Source of the DNA: Paulinella micropora
Lineage: Eukaryota; Cercozoa; Imbricatea; Euglyphida
NCBI GenBank assembly: GCA_009731375.1
Contig: BJOX01000141.1
Coordinates: 42,766-106,765, forward strand
Reading direction: 5' to 3'
Length of the DNA: 64,000 bases
Positions 19,088 to 27,659 of this stretch are shown here, piece after piece. Both the position numbers and the translations under genes were made by a program. How positions within the stretch are numbered: the first letter of the stretch is position 1; every line of letters starts with the position of its first letter. Under the pieces are notes generated by a model. The model worked only from the letters and a program-made list of their open reading frames with translations, was not told where the DNA came from and made no database searches.

Positions 19088-20899
19088 CTAAACCGAGGCC
19101 ACCTCCAGGCTACCATTGCTTTCATGCAAGTACTTGAAATAGGCGGAGTAAATCGTAATATCGTACAGGCCGTCAATGACTCCGCGCTTGCCCGAAGTGA
19201 CGGCGGTGACAACCATTTCTTCTTGGGCGTTGTAAGCGGGCCCTGTGTCGTCAGGCGCCTGCTGGAACTTCAGCTTCAGCTGGTGAACGTCGCCGCGGGA
19301 CCAGATGATGGGCTGGTCGTTCAGGTCCGTGACGGACGCGGTGTACTCCATCGCTGCACTGACCTCCCAGTCGACCGTGTTGGACGCACCGGCTCGTGTG
19401 TTGCTGAACTTGATCTTGACTCCGCAAGCGCGCAGCCAGCTCGAGCTAGCCAGCACGGTGTTGAGGTTCGTAAGCGCGGCCGTGGCGGGCGAAGTGTAGC
19501 GCCGGTCGGTAATTCTGGCAAACGTGAGGCCGGAGTCGATATCGAGGATAGCCACCGTCACTCCCCTGAAGTCCACGATCAGGCGGTTGGTGTCGGACGC
19601 GGCAAAGGTCGCGCCGTTGGCGTAGAAGGGCCCGTACTTGTGCGTGATGGCTGTGGCGCGCGGCGCGGGGCCGGTGTTGATCACCAAGCGCTCGCGGTTG
19701 CCGACAAAGGTCTTGTAGCCGTCCATGACTCCGTCTAACATGGCCTTGGGGTCGTTGCTGAACGGGATCAGGTACACGCCGTTGGACTTCATGTACGAGC
19801 TGCGCACCAGCTGGCCCATCGTCTCTTCGCGGAAAAAGCGCTCGTCGATCGGAGTGCCTTCGCCCATCTGCGATCTGCCGTGGACGTCTTCGAGGTCGAT
19901 TGTCGTCGCGTCGCCCAGCATGTCGTAGGTCATCAAGCGACCCGTGGTGTCGTACGCGTACTGCGGGTAGTAGGTCGTGGCGTCTCCGTACGAGGTCTGG
20001 TCGCCTGACTTGCGGATGAAGACAAACAGCCCGCCGGAGTGGTGCGAGAATTGGTCCAAGTCAATTGCCAACCGGTCGGAGGGCTTGATGCGCTGGGCGT
20101 AGGCCGTGTACTGCACAAAGTCGATGTACTTCTGCTCGGCGACCTTGCCCTGCTTCAGCGGGCTCCTGCCCAGGCGCATCCCGTTCGGCAGCTGCGTGCA
20201 GCCCGTGATGAAGCGGATCTCGCTCAAGCTGGCCGTGCAAGGCACGGCGGGCGCGGACTGGCCGTTGATCGCCGACTGGGCCGCCACAAAGATCGAACCT
20301 CTGGGGTAAAACCGGATTTCGAGGTCGCCACGCAGCGTGCTCAGGTCCAGGTCCATGCCGTTAAGCCAGGTATGCAGCAGGGGCAAGTAGAAGTACTGCT
20401 CGTTGTTGTTCTCCCACTGGCGGCCGCTGACCTTGCCCGTCTTAGGGTCCATGTTGACCATGTCGGCAATCTGGTCGATAGCCTCTTGCGGCAGCGTGTT
20501 GAGTATCAGGTGCATCATGTCGCCGTGGTACCGCGCGATTTCAGTGCCAGTCAGGCGGTCGATGTACTCAATTCTTTCGAACCACTGAGTGGTAGGCAAA
20601 ACGCGCGAGTCGGTCGGCTGGCTGCCGCTGGTCGTGAACGTGATCTTGAAACGCAGGGTCGCATCGTGGATCGCGCCGGACTGGTTGTTCTCGAGGATAA
20701 AGCTAAAAAAAGCGGTGTTGCTCAGCGCCGAGGTCGCGGCGGCGGGCGCCATGACCGTCTGCGTCCAGCAAGGGCGAGCATTGATCGCACGGGCGTGCTC
20801 GGGATCAATCAAGATCTCCTGGCCGTTACGCGCCCTCTTGCCGGTGGCGATTTTCTGCTGCTTGCTAGCAGGGGGCACGACGACGGTGGCGGAAGACAT
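19088..20899 (-). CDS. MCP: Major capsid protein, double jelly-roll type
   Basis: 603 aa from the ATG at 20899; a TTG 30 bases upstream would add ten residues. It forms the pseudo-hexameric capsomers. Evidence: length typical of PLV MCPs; beta-rich composition; a first part with a FERIEYIDRLTG strand and a YFYLPLLHTWLNGMDL segment followed by LEIRFYPRG; a second part with long YYPQYAYDT-type loops and FRGVTVAILDIDSG. The position between penton/resolvase and small membrane-protein genes also fits. The family assignment rests on this overall pattern. A basic GKRARN patch lies near residue 20. The reading frame is intact, unlike several replication genes. The stop TAG is 5 bases beyond an AT-rich spacer. 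Confidence 0.8.
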   Translation of the reverse strand: MSSATVVVPPASKQQKIATGKRARNGQEILIDPEHARAINARPCWTQTVMAPAAATSALSNTAFFSFILENNQSGAIHDATLRFKITFTTSGSQPTDSRVLPTTQWFERIEYIDRLTGTEIARYHGDMMHLILNTLPQEAIDQIADMVNMDPKTGKVSGRQWENNNEQYFYLPLLHTWLNGMDLDLSTLRGDLEIRFYPRGSIFVAAQSAINGQSAPAVPCTASLSEIRFITGCTQLPNGMRLGRSPLKQGKVAEQKYIDFVQYTAYAQRIKPSDRLAIDLDQFSHHSGGLFVFIRKSGDQTSYGDATTYYPQYAYDTTGRLMTYDMLGDATTIDLEDVHGRSQMGEGTPIDERFFREETMGQLVRSSYMKSNGVYLIPFSNDPKAMLDGVMDGYKTFVGNRERLVINTGPAPRATAITHKYGPFYANGATFAASDTNRLIVDFRGVTVAILDIDSGLTFARITDRRYTSPATAALTNLNTVLASSSWLRACGVKIKFSNTRAGASNTVDWEVSAAMEYTASVTDLNDQPIIWSRGDVHQLKLKFQQAPDDTGPAYNAQEEMVVTAVTSGKRGVIDGLYDITIYSAYFKYLHESNGSLEVASV

Positions 20900-20941
20900 C
20901 TTCGTTGCAGTATACAATATTAAGGACAAAGAAGATTTTTT

Positions 20942-21274
20942 TTATTTTTTCAGGATCATCACGGCCCCGATCGCCGCGGCACCGACCGCCAAGGGCAGCG
21001 CCATGGACTTGAGGCCGCCCTCGGCGTTGTCGCCTAGCTGCTTGGTGGTGTCCATCGCTTCTTTCGGGATGTCAGTCACCTTGTCGATCTGCTTGCCGAA
21101 GAAGCCAGTGACTGACTTGAGGGTGCTGCCAAACTGCCGCAGCCCTTCGCGGGCCCGCTCCCTCCTCTCTGCCTTTCTGCGCCCTATGCGCTGTTCGGTG
21201 GCGGCGCGGGCGTCCTTGCGGGCGGCCTTCTTGGCCGTGTGCCGCTCATGCCTTTCTCGCGTGCGCTTGCCCAT
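20942..21274 (-). CDS. Basic protein with C-terminal TM helix
   Basis: 110 aa. The first ~50 residues are strongly Lys/Arg-rich (MGKRTRERHERH type). An amphipathic linker follows, and one hydrophobic helix at about 91-107 ends in LKK. A tail-anchored or core-lining virion protein that binds DNA and membrane would fit. It lies directly upstream of the MCP in the same orientation, with TTAATTAAAC just before its ATG. No homologous family recognised. Confidence 0.65.
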   Translation of the reverse strand: MGKRTRERHERHTAKKAARKDARAATEQRIGRRKAERRERAREGLRQFGSTLKSVTGFFGKQIDKVTDIPKEAMDTTKQLGDNAEGGLKSMALPLAVGAAAIGAVMILKK

Positions 21275-21327
21275 CTTTCTTAATTAAACTTGATAAGTCA
21301 CGAAAATTAAATTTTTCGTTTTTTTAT

Positions 21328-21711
21328 TTAAAAGACAATGACTTGGCAGATGCGTTCCATGACTTGCGCAATTTGTCCCAGGAACTGAGCGTCCTTGGCC
21401 AGATTTTGCTTGGCCAGAAATCTTTGCTGCAGCTGTTGCAGGGCGGGAGTCGGAGCACGAGTCTTGGCGGCCAGCTCAAACCAGATGCCAGCTTCGCTCT
21501 GGACGTACGCGGCGAGCTTGCCGTCCTTGTAGGCAGGCAAAAAGAACTTTTCAACGGTCGCAACTTGTTGCTCAAGACCTAAGTTCCACTGCATCCGCAG
21601 GTCCTTGCTCTCGCCGAGGGACAGCAGCCCCCAGTTGTCCAGCACAGTCTCCAGGTCCGCAAAGAGCTTCTGCAGCGCTTGGCGCTTGGTAAGGCCGCCG
21701 GAGGAGGTCAT
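21328..21711 (-). CDS. Helical hypothetical protein
   Basis: 127 aa, mostly helical with Leu/Gln spacing (LQQLQQRFLAKQ) suggesting a coiled coil in the C-terminal half. No known motif. Its start overlaps the C-terminal part of the 21572-21871 frame. Either the two genes overlap by about 140 bases or a single-base change split one membrane-anchored protein. Confidence 0.55.
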   Translation of the reverse strand: MTSSGGLTKRQALQKLFADLETVLDNWGLLSLGESKDLRMQWNLGLEQQVATVEKFFLPAYKDGKLAAYVQSEAGIWFELAAKTRAPTPALQQLQQRFLAKQNLAKDAQFLGQIAQVMERICQVIVF

Positions 21712-21871
21712 CGAGCGTCACGTAGTGTGTGGGCAGCGGCTTGTCGAGGTCACACGAGATCGTTGGATGACGCAAGAACCGTTTGTAACAGGCGCGCACA
21801 CAGCCGACCACGATGATAGCAGTGGTAACGATCAAAGCCCAGGCCAGCAGAGCTTCTTCCTCCACTGGCAT
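21572..21871 (-). CDS. N-terminal TM protein, end uncertain
   Basis: 99 aa as read. One TM helix lies at about residues 9-26 (LLAWALIVTTAIIVVGC), then a Cys/Arg-rich stretch and KPLPTHYVTLDDLL. Beyond about residue 55 it overlaps the next gene in another frame and its composition becomes less protein-like. The real product may end or shift frame there. Same orientation as the neighbouring membrane proteins, with an AT leader at 21872-21905. Confidence 0.5.
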   Translation of the reverse strand: MPVEEEALLAWALIVTTAIIVVGCVRACYKRFLRHPTISCDLDKPLPTHYVTLDDLLRRPYQAPSAAEALCGPGDCAGQLGAAVPRREQGPADAVELRS

Positions 21872-21906
21872 TGTTCACTTTAGACTAGCTACACAAGATT
21901 CTTTTT

Positions 21907-22371
21907 TTAGAAGCGGTAGTGTCCTTGGCCCGCGGGGTTCATGTAGCCTTCGTAGAAGTACTGACTAAAAACTTCAGACAGCGCGCCGATCAAGAACAAT
22001 TGCTTGGCGGCGTCGCTGTTGCTGACCATACCAAGCTGGCCGCGGCCCATGAGCCTCGGCAGCATGGCAAACAGCAAGCCTCCGCCGGCCACGTGTACCG
22101 CGAGTGAAGGGTACGAGGCCAACCGCCCTTCCTTAGTGCGGTTCAATACGCGTGACTGGATTAAATCAATGGCCGTAGCGGTGAGGAAAGCAATGACGGC
22201 GAGCCCCGTGCTCTTGCTGACTTGCATTCCGCTGAGGCCCGGGACGGCCGAAAAGCTAAAAACTGCAGGCCCTTGGAACACGACCGGCGCGGCCGCGTAG
22301 GCGAAAGCAGCCGCGGCACCGGACCGGGCAAAGTTCTCGAGGGAGAACAGATCGCTCGCGACTTCGGACAT
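21907..22371 (-). CDS. Multi-helix membrane protein
   Basis: 154 aa. Hydrophobic segments lie near residues 15-35 (Ala-rich), 53-68 (GLAVIAFLTATAIDLI) and 90-105 (VAGGGLLFAMLP), and a weaker one near 125. The C-terminus is Tyr/Gly-rich (YFYEGYMNPAGQGHYRF). Likely a virion or membrane-remodelling protein; no family recognised. Its ATG follows the TAAA-rich spacer shared by neighbouring genes. Confidence 0.6.
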   Translation of the reverse strand: MSEVASDLFSLENFARSGAAAAFAYAAAPVVFQGPAVFSFSAVPGLSGMQVSKSTGLAVIAFLTATAIDLIQSRVLNRTKEGRLASYPSLAVHVAGGGLLFAMLPRLMGRGQLGMVSNSDAAKQLFLIGALSEVFSQYFYEGYMNPAGQGHYRF

Positions 22372-22428
22372 TCCTTTCCGGAGAGATGTTTAATGGGCGT
22401 ACAACAAAATAAATTTTTTTTTGATTAT

Positions 22429-23115
22429 TCAACTGCTCTTCTTCTTTTCCTCTTCCGGCGCGGGTGCGTCCAAATTTGTAGCCTGGCCAGCTGCTGGCTG
22501 TGCTGCGAACATCGTGTTCTTGGCGTGCGTGATGGCGGCCGTTTGCGCCGTCAGCAGAGCTAGTTCAGTCATAGGGTCCAGGCGCTGCAGCCCGATGCCC
22601 GCGCGCAGCTTGGCCCGCTCGAGCAAGAAGCACCACCGGTCATTGGCAAAGCAGGCCTCGGTCGTGCCCGAGATTTGGTAACGCGAGCGGTTCGCTACCA
22701 AGTTTTCAAGGCAGACGAGCCCTTGCTTGAGCACAGCGTCCGCTAGCTCGCCCGACAGTTCGCCTTCCAGCACTTCCTCGACTTCGTCCAACAACAGCGG
22801 TAGCTTCTGTCTGGGTAGCCTGCGCAGAGATTTTGGGTCGCAGTTGATGTGTGCCTTTTTGAGCTTGGGCCCAATTAAGGCACTGCGGCCGTAAGCGCAC
22901 AAGAGCCTGTAGTTGGGGTCATCGCGCAGCACGGGGTCGTCGGTTGCTGTCGCTGACGGTGGCGCTGTTCCCAGACGCCGCGCAAGGCTGGATTGCGAAG
23001 GGCCCGCCGTCCGGCGTCTCTTGGCTGGCGGCGGAGCGGTTGCAAGCGGGGGCGCCAGTATCTCGGCATTTACTTCGACCGACGGCGGCTCGAGGTTAGC
23101 AAACGGATCGGTCAT
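22429..23115 (-). CDS. KRRR-tagged helical protein
   Basis: 228 aa. A Pro/Ala-rich N-terminus carries a KRRRT patch at residues 32-36. A compact helical core (~70-190) follows with NYRLLCAYGRSALIGPKLKK, a DEVEEVLEGEL segment and several Cys residues, and a Pro/Glu/Lys tail. There is no Walker motif, so it is not the packaging ATPase often found near the MCP in relatives. The frame is intact. Possibly a minor virion component; function unknown. Confidence 0.6.
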   Translation of the reverse strand: MTDPFANLEPPSVEVNAEILAPPLATAPPPAKRRRTAGPSQSSLARRLGTAPPSATATDDPVLRDDPNYRLLCAYGRSALIGPKLKKAHINCDPKSLRRLPRQKLPLLLDEVEEVLEGELSGELADAVLKQGLVCLENLVANRSRYQISGTTEACFANDRWCFLLERAKLRAGIGLQRLDPMTELALLTAQTAAITHAKNTMFAAQPAAGQATNLDAPAPEEEKKKSS

Positions 23116-23156
23116 TCTTCTTCTTTATACAAGAACTGAAAGAGAATTAAAAAAAA

Positions 23157-23794
23157 TTACTCGATGGGCGGCACGCCGTTATTGAAATGCATGCTGGTCC
23201 AGCCGCGCACGGAGCCGTTCTCGCGATCGAGGGTAGAAACTGCAGGGATAGCCTCCCACTGCTGATCTCTGATCTTGGCTGATTGGTACTGCTCCACGAA
23301 AGCTGCCACTTGCATGCAGCCTTCCCAGCCGTTACCGTACGTTCTTCGAAGCTCTGTCAACCATGGAAGCATATTGGCGCCGTTCTCGCCCCAGTCGGCA
23401 GGCGGGTTGTTGCCGGCGGCACAGTTCTTCATGCGGAATTCGGGTCCGTACACCGCCTGGATCTCGGCGGGTTTGCCGACGAGCAGGACCGCTCCCTGAG
23501 CAGGAATACAAGCATGAGTATGAGTAAGATTGGGAGTAGAAGGACCTTATACCAAGGAGCCAGTGAGTTCTGAGAAAGGCGCTGTGCCACCTCCTTCATC
23601 TGGCCGATGGTGCCTGCCCCGGCGCCCGCGCCCGCGGCCGACAGGGCCGAGTAGATGATCGAGCTGGTAGCGAGCGAGTCGGTCTGGATAATCGGCCGGG
23701 TCTCGGTACCATGCTCGACCTGGTTGGCCTGGGCGGCGGCCGACGTTTCTTCTCCGGTGTTGACTAGGGGCACGGTGGGGCCTCGGTTGCTCAT
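23157..23794 (-). CDS. Single-TM virion-like protein, one frameshift
   Basis: Two frames, 23794-~23480 and ~23490-23157, join naturally if one base is missing near 23485. The combined product would be about 210 aa. The N-terminal half has Ala/Gly-rich amphipathic sequence and then one strong TM helix (LLLPILLILMLVF). The C-terminal half has several Cys and Trp residues (CAAGNNPPADWGENG, GWEGC) and would lie outside. This resembles a type I/III viral membrane protein, but no family is recognised. Confidence 0.55.
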
Positions 23795-23835
23795 AGTCGT
23801 ATATAACAATCACCCGACAAGAAAAAAAATTTTAA

Positions 23836-24005
23836 TTATTTGCCGCCGCCAATCAACTGCTGCTCACAGCGGGTGGCCTGTTCAGGCGTCACTTCTAGCA
23901 AGATGGTGGCACACGAGCCTCCAGCAGCAGCGGGGACAGCGAGTCGAGTGCCCGGCGGAAAGCGATGCCGTTGGACTTGGACCTCCACAGAAAGCGGTAG
24001 CTCAT
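23836..24005 (-). pseudogene. Small basic ORF, frameshifted
   Basis: ATG at 24005 after a run of A. About 32 residues (Arg/Ser-rich, then LDSLSPLLLEARV) read to a stop near 23908. Shifting frame by one base just before that stop continues for about 24 more residues (TILLEVTPEQATRC) to a TAA at 23836. The total is about 56 aa. Both parts look protein-like, which suggests a single indel. No known family. Confidence 0.45.
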
Positions 24006-24232
24006 TTTTTGACCGAGTAAGCGCCGCGCTTATTTCCGTTTCCTTTTTTTTTTCGGGTTTCCAACGACTGCCATTTAAAGTTTGAGATTTAAAAGAAGTC
24101 GCGTGTATATCCCATTTAAAGAGAGAGAGAGAGATCCAGGCCAGAATTCAACCAACGTCCCTCGTCGTAGACAACAGCCAAGTCAGGCCCTTTGACCCGG
24201 CCGCCGACCCGAAAAAGCTCCGCCTGTCGGAC

Positions 24233-24892
24233 GTGCCCAGAACTGCGTATGGGAGCATATTTTCAAATTTGTGCTACGACAAAAAGAGCCTGACGCTGGT
24301 CTTACCAGACCTTCGTCTCGCATGGGACCCCTCGACGTACGACCAGCAAGCTAAATCGTCCAAGACGACCATTGATCTCGACTTCAAAGACTCGCAACAG
24401 TATGGCGCGGTGCTGCAGGCGTACAAGGTGCTGCGTTCAATCGATGAAAGGGTTGCCGACCTCGTGGTGGAACAGCGTGATAAGATTGTCCCGACCATGA
24501 AGCGAGCGGGCCCCATGGCAAAGAGTGACGAGCAGGTGCGTGCTGCCTACCAGCCATGCACACGGCTTCGCACGAGCCAGAAGTCCGACCGCGCCTGGGC
24601 GCCTCGTCTGACCGTCACCGTCACGGGAGCTCGGTTCCTCGGAGGCGGGGATGTTTCCACCTTGCAAAAGGGCGACGTGGTAAAATGTGTTGTCCAGGCG
24701 ACTGCCCTTTGCAGCAAGGGTGAGAAGGCTACACTTTCTTGGCGCGTTTTGCAGATTCGGAAACAAGCTGATGGACTGGGGTACCCGGACCAAGACCTCT
24801 CAGAAAAGGAAGCTTTTGGTGTGTCTCTGTCCGGCGAGGAAAGCGGCGAGGGCGGTGCCAGTGCCATGGACTTGTCTGTAGACTTGGTTTAA
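24233..24892 (+). CDS. Candidate viral ssDNA-binding protein
   Basis: 219 aa from a GTG at 24233. The same frame is open without an ATG back to 24086, and that stretch looks coding (LVVDNSQVRPFDPAAD), so the true start was probably lost to an indel or uses a non-ATG codon. The pattern, a beta-rich first half with LVLPDLRLAWDP, then a helical VLRSIDERVADLV and a second beta half with an acidic C-terminal tail, recalls DUF2738/DUF5871-type proteins of large DNA viruses, regarded as ssDNA-binding. Its stop meets the RNR1 stop tail to tail with no spacer (TTTAATTAAA). Confidence 0.5.
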   Translation: MPRTAYGSIFSNLCYDKKSLTLVLPDLRLAWDPSTYDQQAKSSKTTIDLDFKDSQQYGAVLQAYKVLRSIDERVADLVVEQRDKIVPTMKRAGPMAKSDEQVRAAYQPCTRLRTSQKSDRAWAPRLTVTVTGARFLGGGDVSTLQKGDVVKCVVQATALCSKGEKATLSWRVLQIRKQADGLGYPDQDLSEKEAFGVSLSGEESGEGGASAMDLSVDLV

Positions 24893-27158
24893 TTAAACTG
24901 TACACATGACACACACATCACCGGTACATGACTGCTTGGCACTAGTGGCTGCCTTGGTTCGAAGGTAGTAACAACCGGTCTTTAGGCCTAGTTCCCAGGC
25001 GTAGAAATGGCTACTAGACAGTTTGCGCTCGGTCACGTTTTCGAAAAATACGTTGAGGCTCTGGGACTGGCACACGTAAGGCCCGCGCCCGGCGGATAGC
25101 TGCAGCTGTGTCTTCATCGGTACTTCAAAGACCGTCTTGAAGAGTTGCTTTACGTCCTCTGGTATGGTCGCGATGTTCTGGACAGAGCCGTCGTTTGCCA
25201 GGAGCTGCGCTCTGACCGCTGGGGTCCAGAGGGCTCTTTGTTCGAGCGCCTTTACAAGGTATTTGTTGAGTATCGCGTGTTCCCCGGCCAGTGTCCGCCT
25301 GACCATTAATTGCTGTAGACCGGTTCAAAACTCTCGTTCACCCCGAGTATCTGACTCGTGGACGCCGTTGGCATAAGCGCGACCACCAACGAGTTTCTGA
25401 GGCCATGTGTCTTCATGTCTGCCTTCAGCCTACTCCATCGCTCTGATTTCAGCTCCACGCCCCAGAGGTCCGGCTGCAGCTTGCCCTGCGAGGCGGGGCT
25501 GCCCTCGAACTCCGGGTATTGTCCCTTTTCTTTCGCGAGATCTACGCTGGCAGTGATCGCGGCAAAGTAGATCTCGCGCATTACACGGTCATTCAGAGCG
25601 GCGGCTTCGGGGCTCTCAAAACCAAGTCCCAAGATCATGAACAGGTCTGCCAGGCCGCAGATGCCCAATCCAACTGGCCTGTGCTCCAAGTTTGACATTT
25701 TAGCCTCGGGGACGGGGTAGGTCGTCAAGTCGATGATGCGGTCTAAGGCCCTTACCGCACTGCGCGTGACAGAGTGGAGGAGGCTGATGTCGATTTTCTT
25801 GTCATCTGTGACAAAAAACGGGGAAGACACAGAGAAGCGAGGTTACAGACGGCTGTCTCTTCTGGCGAGCTCACTTCCATGATCTCCGCGCATAAATTTG
25901 AATTCTGAATAACTCCAGTATGCTGTTGATTGCTTTTCGCGTTGGCGTGGTCTCGGTAAATGATGTACGGCGTGCCTGTCTCAATCTGTGATTTGAGGAT
26001 GGCAGACCATAGGTGCCGGGCTTTCACTTTTTGGCCCTGTTGTGTTTTCTCGGCGTGGGTGTACCGAGACTCCCAGAACTTGCCCCAGCACTCATCTAGC
26101 CCCGGTACCTCGGTCGGACAAAACAACGTGAAGTCACTGTCATCGCGCACTCGCTGCATGAAGAGATCTGGTATCATCAACGCCGTAAACAGATCCCGTG
26201 CTCTCGTTTCCGCTGCACCTGTGTTCTGACGCAAGGCAAGGAAGTCGTAGATGTCCTTGTGCCAAGGGGCCATGTACACAGCAAACGCCCCTTTCCTACG
26301 TCCTGACTGATTGGCGTAACGACTCGTCTCGTTCAAAATACGCGCGAGTGGCAGAATCCCGTCGCTTTTGCCCCCCGTCCCGTAGATCTTCGATCCTGCC
26401 GCTCGCACGTTGCCGATGTACAACCCAATACCTCCTGCGTGTTTTGAAATGACAGCGCAGTCCTTCACGGTTTCGAAGATCCCTGTGAGACTGTCTTCTC
26501 GAACCGGCAACAGGAAACACGAAGCCAGCTGCTGGTTCTGGCACAGGCCGGCGTTGAACATAGTTGGCGAAGCATGGCTGTACAGGCCAGCAGATAAGAG
26601 ATTGTAGGTCTCGCGTATCTTGCGCAAGACAGTGTCTTCGCTTTCTTCCGGGCTGTGGTGAAGCGCCACCGCGATTCGCATGTACAAGTATTGCGGCGTC
26701 TCGCAAATCTTGTCGTCGGCGTCTCTGAGAAGGTAGCCTTGCTTGAGCGTGCTGATTCCGAAGTAGTCGAAATTGAGGTCTCTTTCGGGCATAACTGTCT
26801 CGTTTAAAGCAGCCTGGTGCTTGTCGACAAAGACAGAGAACGATGGCACCAACGACAGGCGCAGACGGTCCATCGCGTCCCGAAACGTGACAGGACAACT
26901 TTTTTGGAGGTCGCTAGCAACGATTCTGCCACCGAGCAGTGCATAGTCAGGATGGTACGAGGCCAGGCTGGCACAGCTCGAGGCGGCGAGTCCATCCAAT
27001 TAGGAGGTCGAGATTCCTTCTCGTATGCCCGCAATTGTTTGTCGGCCCACCTCGACCGCGCTCGCGCCTGGCAGATCAGTTGCGAGGAGCGAGATGCGAT
27101 GCAGCACTTTGTCAAAAACAATCGGCTCCAACGAGCCATCTCTTTTTCGGACTTGCAT
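24893..27158 (-). pseudogene. nrdA/RNR1: Ribonucleotide reductase large subunit, broken
   Basis: Class Ia R1: reduces NDPs together with R2. Start ATG at 27158 (MQVRKRDGSLEPIVF, the ATP-cone opening). Visible: SHASPTMFNAG, LASCFLL (active-site Cys), AVISKHAGGIG, NLCAEIME, CNLASLCLP (second Cys), MPTASTSQILG, NESFEP and a C-terminal CVMC redox pair. Three breaks: an in-frame TAA at 27000-27002 where relatives have a sense codon; a frameshift in a T6 run near 25820; and one near 25306 after the NESFEP region. About 750 residues in total, normal for R1. It converges with the 24233 gene. Confidence 0.93.
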
Positions 27159-27174
27159 TTCGCGCGTGCTTGCA

Positions 27175-27357
27175 TTAATGACACAAGAGAAAAAAAATCA
27201 TTCTCTGGAAGCCAAAGTAGGTAGCCAACACGGCATCTGTTATTAGTAGTTCTCCTTTCCCAGTAGCTGCGAAAATCAGATAGAGAATCCCGTGAATCAC
27301 ACGGTTCTCGCCCCACCACACTTTGCCACCCAGGAAGCCTTCTTCTTGTTTGTCCAT
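27175..27357 (-). CDS. Small putative membrane protein
   Basis: 60 aa from the ATG at 27357. An N-terminal Lys/Glu/Gly-rich part with VWWGEN is followed by two hydrophobic stretches (VIHGILYLIFAATG and VLATYFGFQRMIFFLL). It lies 17 bases upstream of RNR1 in the same direction. A longer frame from 27526 overlaps it and also has a protein-like first part, so a single frameshifted gene is an alternative. Confidence 0.4.
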   Translation of the reverse strand: MDKQEEGFLGGKVWWGENRVIHGILYLIFAATGKGELLITDAVLATYFGFQRMIFFLLCH

Positions 27358-27659
27358 CACGCCTGAACCAGACGGCTGCCGGCACGAGCGAAAGTAGCCT
27401 CAATTTATCTTTGGTCGGGCCGGCCGAGTCCAGTACCACTTTGGCCAGTAAGAACCGGGCGGGTAGGCAACCGGCCGCGAATAATAGAGAGTTATCTCTA
27501 GTAGAAGTCTGTGTGTCTGGTTGCATGGCTCAATGGATAGAATCAAGACAGACAAGATTTAATTGTCCACAGTTCAAATCCCTCTTGCTGCTTCCTATGT
27601 TTTCTAGGCACACTTTTTTTTGTTTTAATGATTTTTTTGGTAATAACATTTAAAAAATT
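27358..27659. other. Intergenic region between RNR1 block and polymerase
   Basis: No convincing gene. It contains an imperfect tRNA-like stretch at about 27515-27595 with A-box-like (TGGCTCAATGG) and B-box-like (GTTCAAATCC) motifs but no proper stems. A T-rich and A-rich stretch near 27608-27660 probably holds the 3' end signals of the polymerase gene. Confidence 0.5.

Noticed and set aside
22429-23115. Packaging ATPase next to the MCP
   Set aside because: Position would fit, but there is no Walker A or B motif.
27515-27595. tRNA gene
   Set aside because: A-box-like and B-box-like motifs are present, but the T stem, anticodon stem and acceptor stem do not pair and no U33/anticodon loop fits. 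At best a tRNA fossil.
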